DNA of 64,000 nt from Streptomyces sp. NBC_00659 (GTDB lineage: Bacteria > Actinomycetota > Actinomycetes > Streptomycetales > Streptomycetaceae). Location of the stretch: contig NZ_CP109031.1 of assembly GCF_036226925.1 (NCBI RefSeq), positions 5,456,001-5,520,000 on the forward strand, written 5' to 3'. The translations under genes and the position numbers were made by a program. Position 1 is the first letter of the stretch, and the number at the start of each line of letters is the position of its first letter. This document shows positions 9,559 through 16,999 of this stretch, piece by piece. The notes under the pieces were generated by a model. That model ran no database searches. It was given only the letters and a program-made list of their open reading frames with translations, and was not told the origin of the DNA.

Positions 9559-9585
9559 CAGGAAGGCTCACTTCCGTGCTGGTCA

Positions 9586-9629
9586 GGCCCCCGGCCGGGA
9601 TGGCAGTCCCGGCCGGGGGCCGTCTTGTT
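9586..9629 (+). terminator. 15-bp hairpin with T-rich tail upstream of endonuclease gene
   Basis: The perfect arms 9586-9600 and 9607-9621 (GGCCCCCGGCCGGGA and its complement) enclose a 6-base loop and are followed on the plus strand by GTCTTGTTT, a rho-independent-like tail. It sits 27 bases from the endonuclease start but points away from it. The endonuclease gene therefore lies between two plus-strand terminators. Confidence 0.7.
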
Positions 9630-9742
9630 TGATGTTGTGGCGCGAGCCTAGGTCGGGCGTTCGGTCGACGTGCGGGTGATCGAGTCAGTTCACCCGTGTG
9701 AGTTACGTGGGGGCCAGGTCGGCTTTGTCCGGCGGGCGTGGG

Positions 9743-9925
9743 TCACTTCGTGGACAGGACCGCGTAGATCATGACGAAGGCCACGATGTGGATGCCGAAG
9801 AGGAAGTACGCCAGGTAGTACCAGACGTAGCGTTCGCGCTTCTTCTCCAGGGCCAGGCGCGCCTGTTCGCCGGCCGGGGGTGGTGGCTGCGGCGGCTCGG
9901 GTGAAGGTGACTCGTCCGTGGTCAC
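9743..9925 (-). CDS. Small single-pass membrane protein
   Basis: 60 residues: a Pro-rich acidic N-terminus, a basic helix (ALEKKRERYVWYY), then one hydrophobic helix (about 38-57) ending LSTK. No family was recognised. The GTG start at 9925 overlaps the TGA of the upstream SDR gene (GTGA), so translation is probably coupled to it. The orientation is likely N-terminus in the cytoplasm. Confidence 0.7.
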   Translation of the reverse strand: MTTDESPSPEPPQPPPPAGEQARLALEKKRERYVWYYLAYFLFGIHIVAFVMIYAVLSTK

Positions 9926-10689
9926 AGTTCCCGGTGCACCTTCGTGTTCGACGCCTGGGCGCGGGGGCGGACGACGAGCAGGTCGATGTTCACGTGGCTG
10001 GGGCGGGTGACGGCCCACGTGATGGTCTCGGCGACGTCGGCGGCGGTGAGGGGCTGGGCGACGCCGGCGTAGACCTTGGCCGCCTTCTCGGTGTCGCCGC
10101 CGAAGCGGGTGAGGGCGAACTCCTCGGTCTTGACCATGCCGGGGGCCACCTCGATGACCCGGACCGGCGTGCCGACGATCTCCAGGCGCAGCGTCTCCGC
10201 GAGCACGTGTTCGGCGTGCTTGGCGGCCACGTAGCCGCCGCCGCCTTCGTACGTGCCGTGGCCCGCCGTGGAGGACAGGACGACGACCGTGCCGTCGCCG
10301 CTGGCGGTGAGCGCCGGGAGGAGGGCTTGGGTGATGTTCAGGGTGCCGATGACGTTCGTCTCGTACATCTGGCGCCACTGGGCGGGGTCGCTCGTCGCGA
10401 TCGGGTCGGCGCCGAGTGCGCCGCCCGCGTTGTTGACCAGTACGCCGATCGTCTTGAACGCCGACGCGAACTCGTCGACCGCGGTGCGGTCCGTGACGTC
10501 CAGGGCGTACGCGGTCGCCTGGCCGCCCGCCGCGGTGATCTCCTCCGCCAGCGCCTCGATGCGGTCCTTGCGGCGGGCCGTGAGGACGACGCGGTAGCCC
10601 TCGGCCGCGAGCTGTCGGGCCGTCGCGGCGCCGATTCCGCTGCTTGCACCGGTGATGACGGCGATACGGGATGCGGCGGCGGGGGTCAT
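9922..10689 (-). CDS. SDR family NAD(P)-dependent oxidoreductase
   Basis: A classical short-chain dehydrogenase of 255 residues. It has the Rossmann motif TGASSGIG (about 14-21), the NNAG motif in LVNNAGG, catalytic Ser in VVVLSST, and YVAAK as the YxxxK pair. The residues after the first beta strand (TARRKDR) suggest NADP preference. The substrate is not deducible. The ATG at 10689 has AAGGAG 8 bases upstream. It is first in a two-gene unit with the small membrane protein. Confidence 0.9.
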   Translation of the reverse strand: MTPAAASRIAVITGASSGIGAATARQLAAEGYRVVLTARRKDRIEALAEEITAAGGQATAYALDVTDRTAVDEFASAFKTIGVLVNNAGGALGADPIATSDPAQWRQMYETNVIGTLNITQALLPALTASGDGTVVVLSSTAGHGTYEGGGGYVAAKHAEHVLAETLRLEIVGTPVRVIEVAPGMVKTEEFALTRFGGDTEKAAKVYAGVAQPLTAADVAETITWAVTRPSHVNIDLLVVRPRAQASNTKVHREL

Positions 10690-10705
10690 ACGGCTGCTCC
10701 TTGGC

Positions 10706-10757
10706 GGTGTCTGCGGTGTCTGCGGTGTCTGCGTGTCTTCGGTCTCTGCGGTGTCTC
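10706..10757. repeat. Tandem 9-base repeats upstream of SDR gene
   Basis: Three exact copies of GGTGTCTGC in tandem (10706-10732) are followed by degenerate copies to about 10757. They occupy the short gap between the SDR ribosome site and the ynfA-like stop. They may be a regulator site or simple slippage. Confidence 0.6.
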
Positions 10758-10776
10758 CGGTCAGGATAGGTGGGGC

Positions 10777-11115
10777 TCAGTTGCCGCCCCGTGGGGCGTA
10801 CATGATCACCGCTGCTCCGGCCAGGCAGATCAGGGCGCCGGTGATGTCCCAGCGGTCGGGGCGGTAGCCGTCGGCGATCACGCCCCAGGCGAGGGAGCCG
10901 GCCACGAAGACTCCGCCGTACGCGGCCAGGACGCGGCCGAACTCGACGTCCGGCTGGAGGGTGGCCACGAAGCCGTACAGACCCAGCGCCATGATTCCGG
11001 CGCCGATCCAGAGCCCGCCGCGGTGTTCGCGTACGCCCTGCCAGACGAGCCAGGCGCCGCCGATCTCCAGGAGTGCGGCCAGGACGAAGAGGAGGGCGGA
11101 GCGGGCGATGAGCAT
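10777..11115 (-). CDS. YnfA/UPF0060 family membrane protein
   Basis: 112 residues, the usual length for the family. Four hydrophobic helices, the [14 protein letters not shown] motif near the N-terminus and the [18 protein letters not shown] segment are diagnostic for YnfA-like small membrane proteins of the EamA/SMR superfamily. Transport or efflux is presumed and the substrate is unknown. It lies upstream of the SDR gene in the same direction, separated by the short repeat block. Confidence 0.9.
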   Translation of the reverse strand: MLIARSALLFVLAALLEIGGAWLVWQGVREHRGGLWIGAGIMALGLYGFVATLQPDVEFGRVLAAYGGVFVAGSLAWGVIADGYRPDRWDITGALICLAGAAVIMYAPRGGN

Positions 11116-11352
11116 GGGGTCACTGTGTCAGGGCGATGCGGGTTCGCTGCGCTGGCGTTCGCGGTGCCGTGCGGCCCGTTCGCGGTGCGGTGCGGGTTCG
11201 GTGGGTGGGTCGGGGCCGTGCCGGTGCATCAGTCCGTCGCCGTTGGATGAGGCGTGGCCGTCGGTGGCGACGGACATCGATGTACCGGCACGGCCCCTTC
11301 CGCCGGATCCCGGCTGCGGGCGCGCGCCTGCTTGGGTACGGGCGTGGTTTTC
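11116..11352. other. Intergenic, nothing gene-like
   Basis: The region between the ynfA-like start and the dispersed repeat. It is GC-rich with short runs of GCGGTGCGG-like repetition near 11160-11200. No convincing coding frame, hairpin or RNA gene was seen. It should contain the ynfA-like promoter. Confidence 0.5.
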
Positions 11353-11432
11353 AGCCCCTCCGGCGTTTGAGGAGCGGGGTTTGGGGCGGAGCCCCGGGGT
11401 GGGTCGGGTAGGGGCGGAGGGGGCGAAAGAAG
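11353..11432 (+). repeat. Dispersed intergenic repeat, copy 1
   Basis: About 80 bases, starting AGCCCCTCCGGCGTTTGAGG and ending near GGGGCGGAGGGGGCGAAAGA. It matches, in reverse orientation, the element at 16897-16975 with only a handful of differences. It contains nested inverted repeats (CCCCTCCGGC...GAGGAGCGGGG and GGGGCGGAGCCCC), so its RNA would fold. Such elements are widespread between genes in Streptomyces (family knowledge). Confidence 0.8.
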
Positions 11433-11510
11433 GCCGGCGGGAACGCGGGTCGCCAGGGGGCGGGGGCGGTGCGGCGTACGATTTTGGCTGGGCTGGTGGA
11501 AGGGGGCCGT

Positions 11511-12014
11511 ATGGCCACGGCTGGGGAACCGCGAGGGCGGCTGCTGGGGGAGCTGGCGGTCGTGTCGCGCCGGTACATGGCCTCGTACGCCCTGTTCAAC
11601 CAGGCTCTCGCCGACCACGTCGGGCTGCATCCGACGGACGTGCAGTGCGTGAACCTGCTCAGCCTGGAGGACGGGCCCGTGACCACCGGGCGGATCGCCG
11701 AGATGACGGGGCTCACGACCGGGTCGGCCACGCGGCTGGTGGACCGGCTGGAGAAGGCCGGCTATGTCGTGCGGGAGCGCGATGTGGTCGACCGGCGGCG
11801 GGTGCTGGTCGCGACCGTGCCGGAGAAGATCGCCGAGTTCGGGCGGATGTGGGACCGGCTGGGCGCCGGGTGGTACGGCCTGTTCGACGGGCTCGACGAC
11901 GACGAGGTGGCCCTGATCATCGGGCACATGCGGCGCACGGTCGACCTCAGTGCCGAACAGGTCGCGCGGCTGCGGTCCGGGGACCTTCAGGACACCTCGG
12001 ACGGGGCGTCGTAA
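11511..12014 (+). CDS. MarR family transcriptional regulator
   Basis: 167 residues with the winged-helix pattern: LLSLEDGPVTTGRIAEMTGLT, recognition segment GSATRLVDRLEKAGYV, and the wing RDVVDRRRVLVATV with the conserved DxRxxxV. It acts as a DNA-binding dimer, usually ligand-responsive. The ATG at 11511 has GGAAGGGGG upstream. Its last 28 bases overlap the end of the convergent HxlR gene. Its target is not apparent; the YnfA/SDR unit upstream is divergent and a candidate. Confidence 0.9.
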   Translation: MATAGEPRGRLLGELAVVSRRYMASYALFNQALADHVGLHPTDVQCVNLLSLEDGPVTTGRIAEMTGLTTGSATRLVDRLEKAGYVVRERDVVDRRRVLVATVPEKIAEFGRMWDRLGAGWYGLFDGLDDDEVALIIGHMRRTVDLSAEQVARLRSGDLQDTSDGAS

Positions 12015-12400
12015 CGCTCGCGGGCCTCGACGACCTCCTCGATGTGGTGCTCCGCCCAGTCCTTGACGGCGGTGAGCAGGCAGCTCAGATTCGTGCCCAG
12101 CGGCGTGAGTTCGTAGTCGACGCGGACCGGCACCGCCGGGGTGACCGTGCGGGAGACGATGCCGTCGCGCTCCAGGGAACGCAGGGTCTGCGTCAGCATC
12201 TTGGGGCTCACTCCGGCGATCTTGCGGCCGAGGTCGCTGTAGCGCATCGGTCCGCCCGCCTGGGCGAGCGCGCTCACGATCAGGCTGACCCATTTGTCGC
12301 TGATGCGGTCCAGGAGCTGGTTGGTGGGGCAGCTCTTGAGGAACGCGTCGTACTCGACGCGGGCCTGGTGGCGCCGCTGGGCCGCCGTCGTGGTCGCCAT
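11987..12400 (-). CDS. HxlR family transcriptional regulator
   Basis: 137 residues with the HxlR pattern: Cys near the N-terminus (KSCPTNQLLDRISDKW), then YSDLGRKIAGVSPKMLTQTLRSLERDGIV as helix-turn-helix and the YELTPLG wing. Family members often sense reactive electrophiles or oxidants through that Cys. The ATG at 12400 follows GGAGG. It is divergent from an MDR oxidoreductase gene, a frequent regulator/target pairing, with a 120-base shared promoter region rich in TA near 12440-12470. Confidence 0.92.
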   Translation of the reverse strand: MATTTAAQRRHQARVEYDAFLKSCPTNQLLDRISDKWVSLIVSALAQAGGPMRYSDLGRKIAGVSPKMLTQTLRSLERDGIVSRTVTPAVPVRVDYELTPLGTNLSCLLTAVKDWAEHHIEEVVEARERYDAPSEVS

Positions 12401-12522
12401 GACGCACCTCCGGGTGACGTACGCACCTTCAGGTGCCTACTTACCAATAGATAGTAGCTCTTCCTAGGGTTGTTGCAGCGGGAAAGAGACCCGTGGATGA
12501 CCTACAGATGGGGTGAGCTGTG

Positions 12523-13413
12523 ATGCGTGCAGCGGTTGTGTCGTCGTTCGGCGGTCCGGAGGCTGTCGAGATCGTCGAGGTCGCCGTGCCGGAGCCGGGG
12601 ACCCGGCAGGTGCGGATCAAGGTGGCGGCGGCGGGAGTCAACCCCGTGGACGCCGGAGTGCGCGCGGGCGTCTTCGGGGGCGCGGGGCAGCGGCTGGGGC
12701 TCGGCTGGGACGTGGCGGGTGTGGTGGAGGCGGTCGGGGTCGCCTCGGGGTGGACCGTGGGTGACGAGGTGGTGGCGCTGGCGTACGGGACCGCCAAGAC
12801 CCTCGGCACGCACGCCGATCTCGTGGTCGTCGACGCCGACGCGGTGGCCGCGGCGCCCCGCTCGGTCGACGTGGCGCACGCGGCGAGCCTGCCGCTCAAC
12901 GCGCTGGCCGCGGCCCAGGCCCTGGACCGGCTGGGCCTGGAACCGGGGCAGAACCTGCTGATCACCGGTGCCGCCGGGGCGGTCGGCGGGTATGCCGTGC
13001 AGCTCGCCGCCCGGCTCGGGGTGAGCGTGACCGCGCTGGCCCGCGAGGGCGACGAGGAGCTCGTACGGTCCCTGGGGGCGGACCGGTTCGTGTCGGACGG
13101 GGTGGCTCCGCGGAGCGTGGACGCCGTGCTGGACGCGGCGATCCTGGGCGCGGACGCCCTGGACTGGGTGCGGGACGGGGGCGCCTTCGTGGGCGTCATC
13201 CCGGGGGCCCACCCGGCGTCCGTGCGCGGGGTGGGGACGAGTGCCGTGGAGGTCGCCGCCGACGGGGCCCGGCTCGCTGAGCTGGTGGCGCTCGTCGACG
13301 AGGGGGTGCTGACGACCCGGGTCGCCGGGACGTACGCGCTCGACGAGGTCGTCAAGGCGCACGCGCGGCTCGCGGAGGGCGGACTGCGGGGCCGGCTGGT
13401 GCTGGTGCCCTAG
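12523..13413 (+). CDS. NADP-dependent quinone-oxidoreductase-like protein (MDR superfamily)
   Basis: 296 residues of the zinc-free medium-chain dehydrogenase type. It has an N-terminal GroES-like region with AAAGVNPVDAGVRAG, a VGDEVVAL motif, and the nucleotide-binding AxxGxxG in ITGAAGAVGGYAVQLA (about residue 148). It probably reduces quinones or unsaturated carbonyls with NADPH; the substrate is unknown. ATG 12523 follows GGGTGAG; the GTG just before it (12520) would add one residue. It is divergent from the HxlR regulator, its likely controller. Confidence 0.88.
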   Translation: MRAAVVSSFGGPEAVEIVEVAVPEPGTRQVRIKVAAAGVNPVDAGVRAGVFGGAGQRLGLGWDVAGVVEAVGVASGWTVGDEVVALAYGTAKTLGTHADLVVVDADAVAAAPRSVDVAHAASLPLNALAAAQALDRLGLEPGQNLLITGAAGAVGGYAVQLAARLGVSVTALAREGDEELVRSLGADRFVSDGVAPRSVDAVLDAAILGADALDWVRDGGAFVGVIPGAHPASVRGVGTSAVEVAADGARLAELVALVDEGVLTTRVAGTYALDEVVKAHARLAEGGLRGRLVLVP

Positions 13414-13426
13414 GACCGGTGGAGTG

Positions 13427-14848
13427 TCAGTGGTGCTGCTCCGGTGCCTTGAGGGGGAGCAGGGCTACGAGGGGGCAGCACAGGAGGGTGATGGCGGCCA
13501 CGACGGTGAGGCTCACGGTGGTGGCGTGGGTCCCGCCGCCGTCGGTCCCGAAGTAGACGGTGGTGACGGCGGCGGCTCCGATCGCGTTGGCGAGCTGCTG
13601 GACCGCGCCGAGTGAGCCGCCCGCGCTGCCGGCCTCCGCGGGTGCGATGTCGCCGATGGTGACGTCGTACAGCGAGCCGAAACAGGCGCCCATGCCGAGG
13701 CCGATGACGAGCAGCGGGGGGACCAGGGCCCAGCCGCCGGTGTCCGTGCCGGAGACGGTGATCAGGGCGAGCAGATGGGCGGTCCCGGCGAGGGTGACGA
13801 GGAAGCCGATGAGGACGAGTCGGCGGCCCAGGCGGGCGATCAGGCGGTAGCAGGCGATCGAGGCGATGACGATGCCCGCGGACAGGGGCGTCAGGGCGAG
13901 CGCGGCAGCCGCGGGGGAGCGGCCGAGGTCCTGCTGGAGGAAGAGGGAGACGACGTAGAGGAGGCCGGCGACCGCGGCGAAGAAGACGACGCCGAGGAGC
14001 AGTCCCGAGGTGAAGCCGCGGTTGTGCAGGAGGGAGGGCTGGATCAGCGGGCTGGGCGCGGTGCGCTGGCGGTGCCAGAACCCCGCGAAGAGCGCGAGGC
14101 CGGCGGCGAGGAGGAGGACGGGGAGCGCCGTCCAGCCGTGGGCCGAGCCTTCGATGAGGCCGGTGAGCAGGGCGAGCATGGTGGCGGCGAGGAGGGCGGA
14201 GCCGGGGACGTCGACGGTGGTCGAGCGGTCGCCGGTGTCGCGGGGGAGCAGGCGGGCGGCGGCGAGGAGTGCGGCGCCGCCGAGGACGAGGTTGATGAGG
14301 AACATCGAGCGCCAGCCGAGACCGGCGAGGTCGGCGTCGATGAGGAATCCGGCGAGGACCGGGCCGCCGACGGCCGAGAGGCCCATCACCGGTCCGAACA
14401 GGCTGTAGGCCTTGCCGATCTGGTCCCGGGGCCAGGTCGCGCCGAGGATGCCGAAGCCCTGGGGGATGACGAGCGCGCCGAACGCGCCCTGGAGGAGACG
14501 GGCGGCGACGAGGGTTCCCGGCGTGGGCGCGAGGCCGCAGGCGACCGAGGCCGCGGTGAAGCCCGCGAGGCCGGTCAGGAAGAGCTGGCGGCGGCCGTAC
14601 TTGTCGCCGAGCCGTCCGCCGAGCACGAGCAGGACGCCGAGCGCGAGGGCGTAGGACGCGCCGAGCCACTGGATGAGGGTGGTGCCGCCGCCGAGGTCTC
14701 GGGCGATGGTCGGGGCGGCGATGTTGGTGATGGTGCCGTCGAGGAGGTCCAGGACGTCGGCGGCGAGGACGACGCCGAGGATGGCCCAGCGGATGCGGGC
14801 GGGCGGGTGCTCCGTCATTTGATGAGCGTCATGCAGTATCTGTGTCAC
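13427..14848 (-). CDS. MFS transporter, DHA2 (14-helix) drug efflux type
   Basis: 473 residues with about 14 hydrophobic helices. It has the N-terminal motif DVLDLLDGTITNIAAPTIARDLG (D1-type motif of DHA2 pumps), GGRLGDKYGRR (motif A) and the motif C-like GPVMGLSAVGGPVLAGFL. A role as proton-coupled multidrug exporter is inferred from family. GTG 14848 is used; ATG 14818 (MTEHPPARI) is a plausible shorter start, as neither has a strong ribosome site. It ends 13 bases past the convergent oxidoreductase. Confidence 0.88.
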   Translation of the reverse strand: MTQILHDAHQMTEHPPARIRWAILGVVLAADVLDLLDGTITNIAAPTIARDLGGGTTLIQWLGASYALALGVLLVLGGRLGDKYGRRQLFLTGLAGFTAASVACGLAPTPGTLVAARLLQGAFGALVIPQGFGILGATWPRDQIGKAYSLFGPVMGLSAVGGPVLAGFLIDADLAGLGWRSMFLINLVLGGAALLAAARLLPRDTGDRSTTVDVPGSALLAATMLALLTGLIEGSAHGWTALPVLLLAAGLALFAGFWHRQRTAPSPLIQPSLLHNRGFTSGLLLGVVFFAAVAGLLYVVSLFLQQDLGRSPAAAALALTPLSAGIVIASIACYRLIARLGRRLVLIGFLVTLAGTAHLLALITVSGTDTGGWALVPPLLVIGLGMGACFGSLYDVTIGDIAPAEAGSAGGSLGAVQQLANAIGAAAVTTVYFGTDGGGTHATTVSLTVVAAITLLCCPLVALLPLKAPEQHH

Positions 14849-14855
14849 GCAGATA
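14837..14855. promoter_or_regulatory. Inverted repeat at start of DHA2 pump gene
   Basis: TATCTG (14837-14842) and CAGATA (14850-14855) are perfect arms around a 7-base spacer, overlapping the GTG start region of the pump gene. This is a typical size for a TetR or MarR operator. If the true start is ATG 14818, the site lies in the leader. Confidence 0.5.
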
Positions 14856-15078
14856 AATGTCGGGCATGGGGTGCGGTGCGGTCAAGTGGGATAGCGGACG
14901 GGTGTGCCGGCCGTCGTGGTGCGGCGGGTGTCGTAGGCCTTGGGGGCCGGCCGTGCGGTGCGGCCGGCGCCGTGGCCCTTCGGGGTGGGCTGCGCGGTGC
15001 GGGCCGCGTCATGGTTCCCCGGGACGGGCTTGCGGCGGGGCCGGAATACCTGAGGTGAGGTGGTGGTTCGAGGGTATA

Positions 15079-15092
15079 GTTGAACAATCAAC
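15079..15092 (+). promoter_or_regulatory. Operator-like inverted repeat overlapping TATAGT promoter element
   Basis: GTTGA and TCAAC arms separated by ACAA, overlapping a TATAGT hexamer (15075-15080) about 30 bases before the monooxygenase start. The TTGAACAATCAA core resembles MarR-family operators. A bound repressor would block a -10 element placed here. Confidence 0.55.
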
Positions 15093-15112
15093 AAGGTGGA
15101 GGGTGAGAGACC

Positions 15113-16204
15113 ATGCAGTTCGGGATCTTCAGCGTCGGCGATGTGACACCGGACCCGACCACGGGCCGGGAGCCGAGCGAGCACGAGCGCATCAAGGCCA
15201 TGGTCGCCATCGCGCTGAAGGCCGAGGAGGTCGGCCTCGACGTCTTCGCGACCGGCGAGCACCACAACCCGCCGTTCGTGCCGTCGTCCCCGACCACGAT
15301 GCTCGGCTACATCGCGGCACGCACCGAGAAGCTCGTGCTGTCCACGTCCACGACGCTGATCACCACCAACGACCCGGTGAAGATCGCCGAGGACTTCGCG
15401 ATGCTCCAGCACCTCGCGGACGGACGGGTCGACCTGATGATGGGCCGCGGCAACACCGGGCCGGTCTATCCCTGGTTCGGGCAGGACATCCGGCAGGGCA
15501 TCAACCTCGCCGTCGAGAACTACGCGCTGCTGCACCGCCTGTGGCGCGAGGACGTGGTGACGTGGGAGGGCAAGTTCCGTACGCCGCTCCAGTCGTTCAC
15601 GTCGACGCCGCGCCCGCTGGACGGTGTCGCGCCGTTCGTCTGGCACGGCTCCATCCGCTCGCCCGAGATCGCCGAACAGGCCGCGTACTACGGCGACGGC
15701 TTCTTCCACAACAACATCTTCTGGCCCGCCGACCACACCAAGAAGATGGTCGAGCTCTACCGCGAGCGGTACGCGCACTACGGGCACGGAACGGCCGAGC
15801 AGGCGATCGTCGGCCTCGGCGGCCAGGTCTTCATGCGGTCCAACTCGCAGGACGCCGTACGGGAGTTCCGGCCGTACTTCGACAACGCGCCGGTCTACGG
15901 GCACGGGCCGTCGCTGGAGGACTTCACCGAGCAGACGCCGCTGACCGTCGGCTCGCCGCAGCAGGTCATCGAGAAGACGCTGGCCTTCCGCGAGTACGCC
16001 GGTGACTACCAGCGCCAGCTCTTCCTGATGGACCACGCCGGGCTGCCGCTCAAGACCGTCCTGGAGCAGCTCGACCTCCTCGGCGAGCAGGTCGTGCCGG
16101 TGCTGCGCGAGGAGTTCGCCAAGGGGCGCCCGGCCGGTGTGCCGGACGCGCCGACCCACGCGGCCCGGGTGGCCGCCGCCAAGGAAGAGGTGACCGTCGC
16201 ATGA
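15113..16204 (+). CDS. LLM class flavin-dependent oxidoreductase (CE1758-like)
   Basis: 363 residues of luciferase-like monooxygenase type: an FMNH2-using TIM-barrel enzyme. Visible features are the early ATGEHHNPPF segment, LVLSTSTTLITTNDPVKIAEDFAMLQHLADGRVDLMMGRGN in the central barrel, and FHNNIFWPA. The ATG at 15113 has GGTGGAGGGTGAG upstream. Its TGA overlaps the ATG of the FMN reductase gene (ATGA), so the two proteins are made together, with the reductase supplying reduced flavin. The substrate is unknown. Confidence 0.92.
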   Translation: MQFGIFSVGDVTPDPTTGREPSEHERIKAMVAIALKAEEVGLDVFATGEHHNPPFVPSSPTTMLGYIAARTEKLVLSTSTTLITTNDPVKIAEDFAMLQHLADGRVDLMMGRGNTGPVYPWFGQDIRQGINLAVENYALLHRLWREDVVTWEGKFRTPLQSFTSTPRPLDGVAPFVWHGSIRSPEIAEQAAYYGDGFFHNNIFWPADHTKKMVELYRERYAHYGHGTAEQAIVGLGGQVFMRSNSQDAVREFRPYFDNAPVYGHGPSLEDFTEQTPLTVGSPQQVIEKTLAFREYAGDYQRQLFLMDHAGLPLKTVLEQLDLLGEQVVPVLREEFAKGRPAGVPDAPTHAARVAAAKEEVTVA

Positions 16205-16890
16205 AGCTCGTCGTCGTCTCGGCGGGGCTGAGCGTTCCGTCGTCCACGCGGCTGCTGGCCGACCGGCTGGCGGCCGCGACCGCCGACCGGGCGCCCGGTC
16301 CGGTGGACCTGCGGGTCGTCGAACTGCGCGACCTGGCCGTCGAGATCGCCCACAACTTCACCAACGGCTTCCCCGGCCGGGCGCTGTCCGCCGCGATCGA
16401 CGACGTGACCTCGGCGGACGGGCTGATCGTCGTCACGCCGGTGTTCTCCGCCTCGTACAGCGGGCTGTTCAAGTCCTTCTTCGACGTGCTCGACAAGGAC
16501 GCGCTGGCGGGCAAGCCCGTGCTGATCGGGGCCACCGGGGGGACCGGGCGGCACTCGCTCGTTCTCGAACACGCGCTGCGGCCGCTGTTCGCGTATCTGC
16601 GGGCGGTGGTCGTGCCTACCGGGGTGTACGCGGCTTCGGAGGACTGGGGGGCGGAGGGGCTTGCCGAGCGGATCGAGCGGGCGGCGGGTGAGCTTCTTGC
16701 CCTGATGACAGCGCTGACCGTCGACTCGGCGCCCGGAGCGTCGGCCTCGGCTCCGGTCTCGGCAGCCTTTTCAGGTGCGGCTCTGCCGGCCGGGCCCGAA
16801 GTGGCTGTTCCTGCTCAGCCCGCGCCTGGCCGGGCGGACGGTTTCCACGTGGTGCCGTTCGAGGAGCAGCTCGCGGCGCTGCGGGTGTAG
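16201..16890 (+). CDS. NADPH-dependent FMN reductase (CE1759-like)
   Basis: 229 residues with a flavodoxin-like fold: an early VVVSAGLSVPSSTRLLADRL phosphate-binding loop, then VVTPVFSASYSGLFKSFFD and GATGGTGRHSLV. It supplies FMNH2 to the coupled monooxygenase. The start overlaps the previous stop by four bases. A Ser/Ala/Pro-rich segment (about 180-205) precedes the C-terminal FVPFEEQLAAL-type end. Confidence 0.92.
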   Translation: MKLVVVSAGLSVPSSTRLLADRLAAATADRAPGPVDLRVVELRDLAVEIAHNFTNGFPGRALSAAIDDVTSADGLIVVTPVFSASYSGLFKSFFDVLDKDALAGKPVLIGATGGTGRHSLVLEHALRPLFAYLRAVVVPTGVYAASEDWGAEGLAERIERAAGELLALMTALTVDSAPGASASAPVSAAFSGAALPAGPEVAVPAQPAPGRADGFHVVPFEEQLAALRV

Positions 16891-16896
16891 CGGGTT

Positions 16897-16975
16897 TCTT
16901 CGCCCCCTCCGCCCCTACCCGTCCCGTACCCGGGGCTCCGCCCCAGACCCCGCTCCTCAAATGCCGGAGGGGCTG
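16897..16975 (-). repeat. Dispersed intergenic repeat, copy 2
   Basis: The reverse complement matches copy 1 at 11353-11432: AGCCCCTCCGGCATTTGAGG, then GGGGCGGAGCCCC and a final GGGGCGGAGGGGGCGAAGAA. It fills the gap between two convergent stops (16890 and 17000), so it may act as a bidirectional terminator. Confidence 0.8.
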
Positions 16976-16999
16976 GGAGCGCCCCCGTGGTCGGGTGTC

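Noticed and set aside
9586..9720. tRNA or small RNA gene beside the endonuclease
   Set aside because: No cloverleaf or TTCGAATC-type arm could be assembled; only a single terminator-like hairpin is present.
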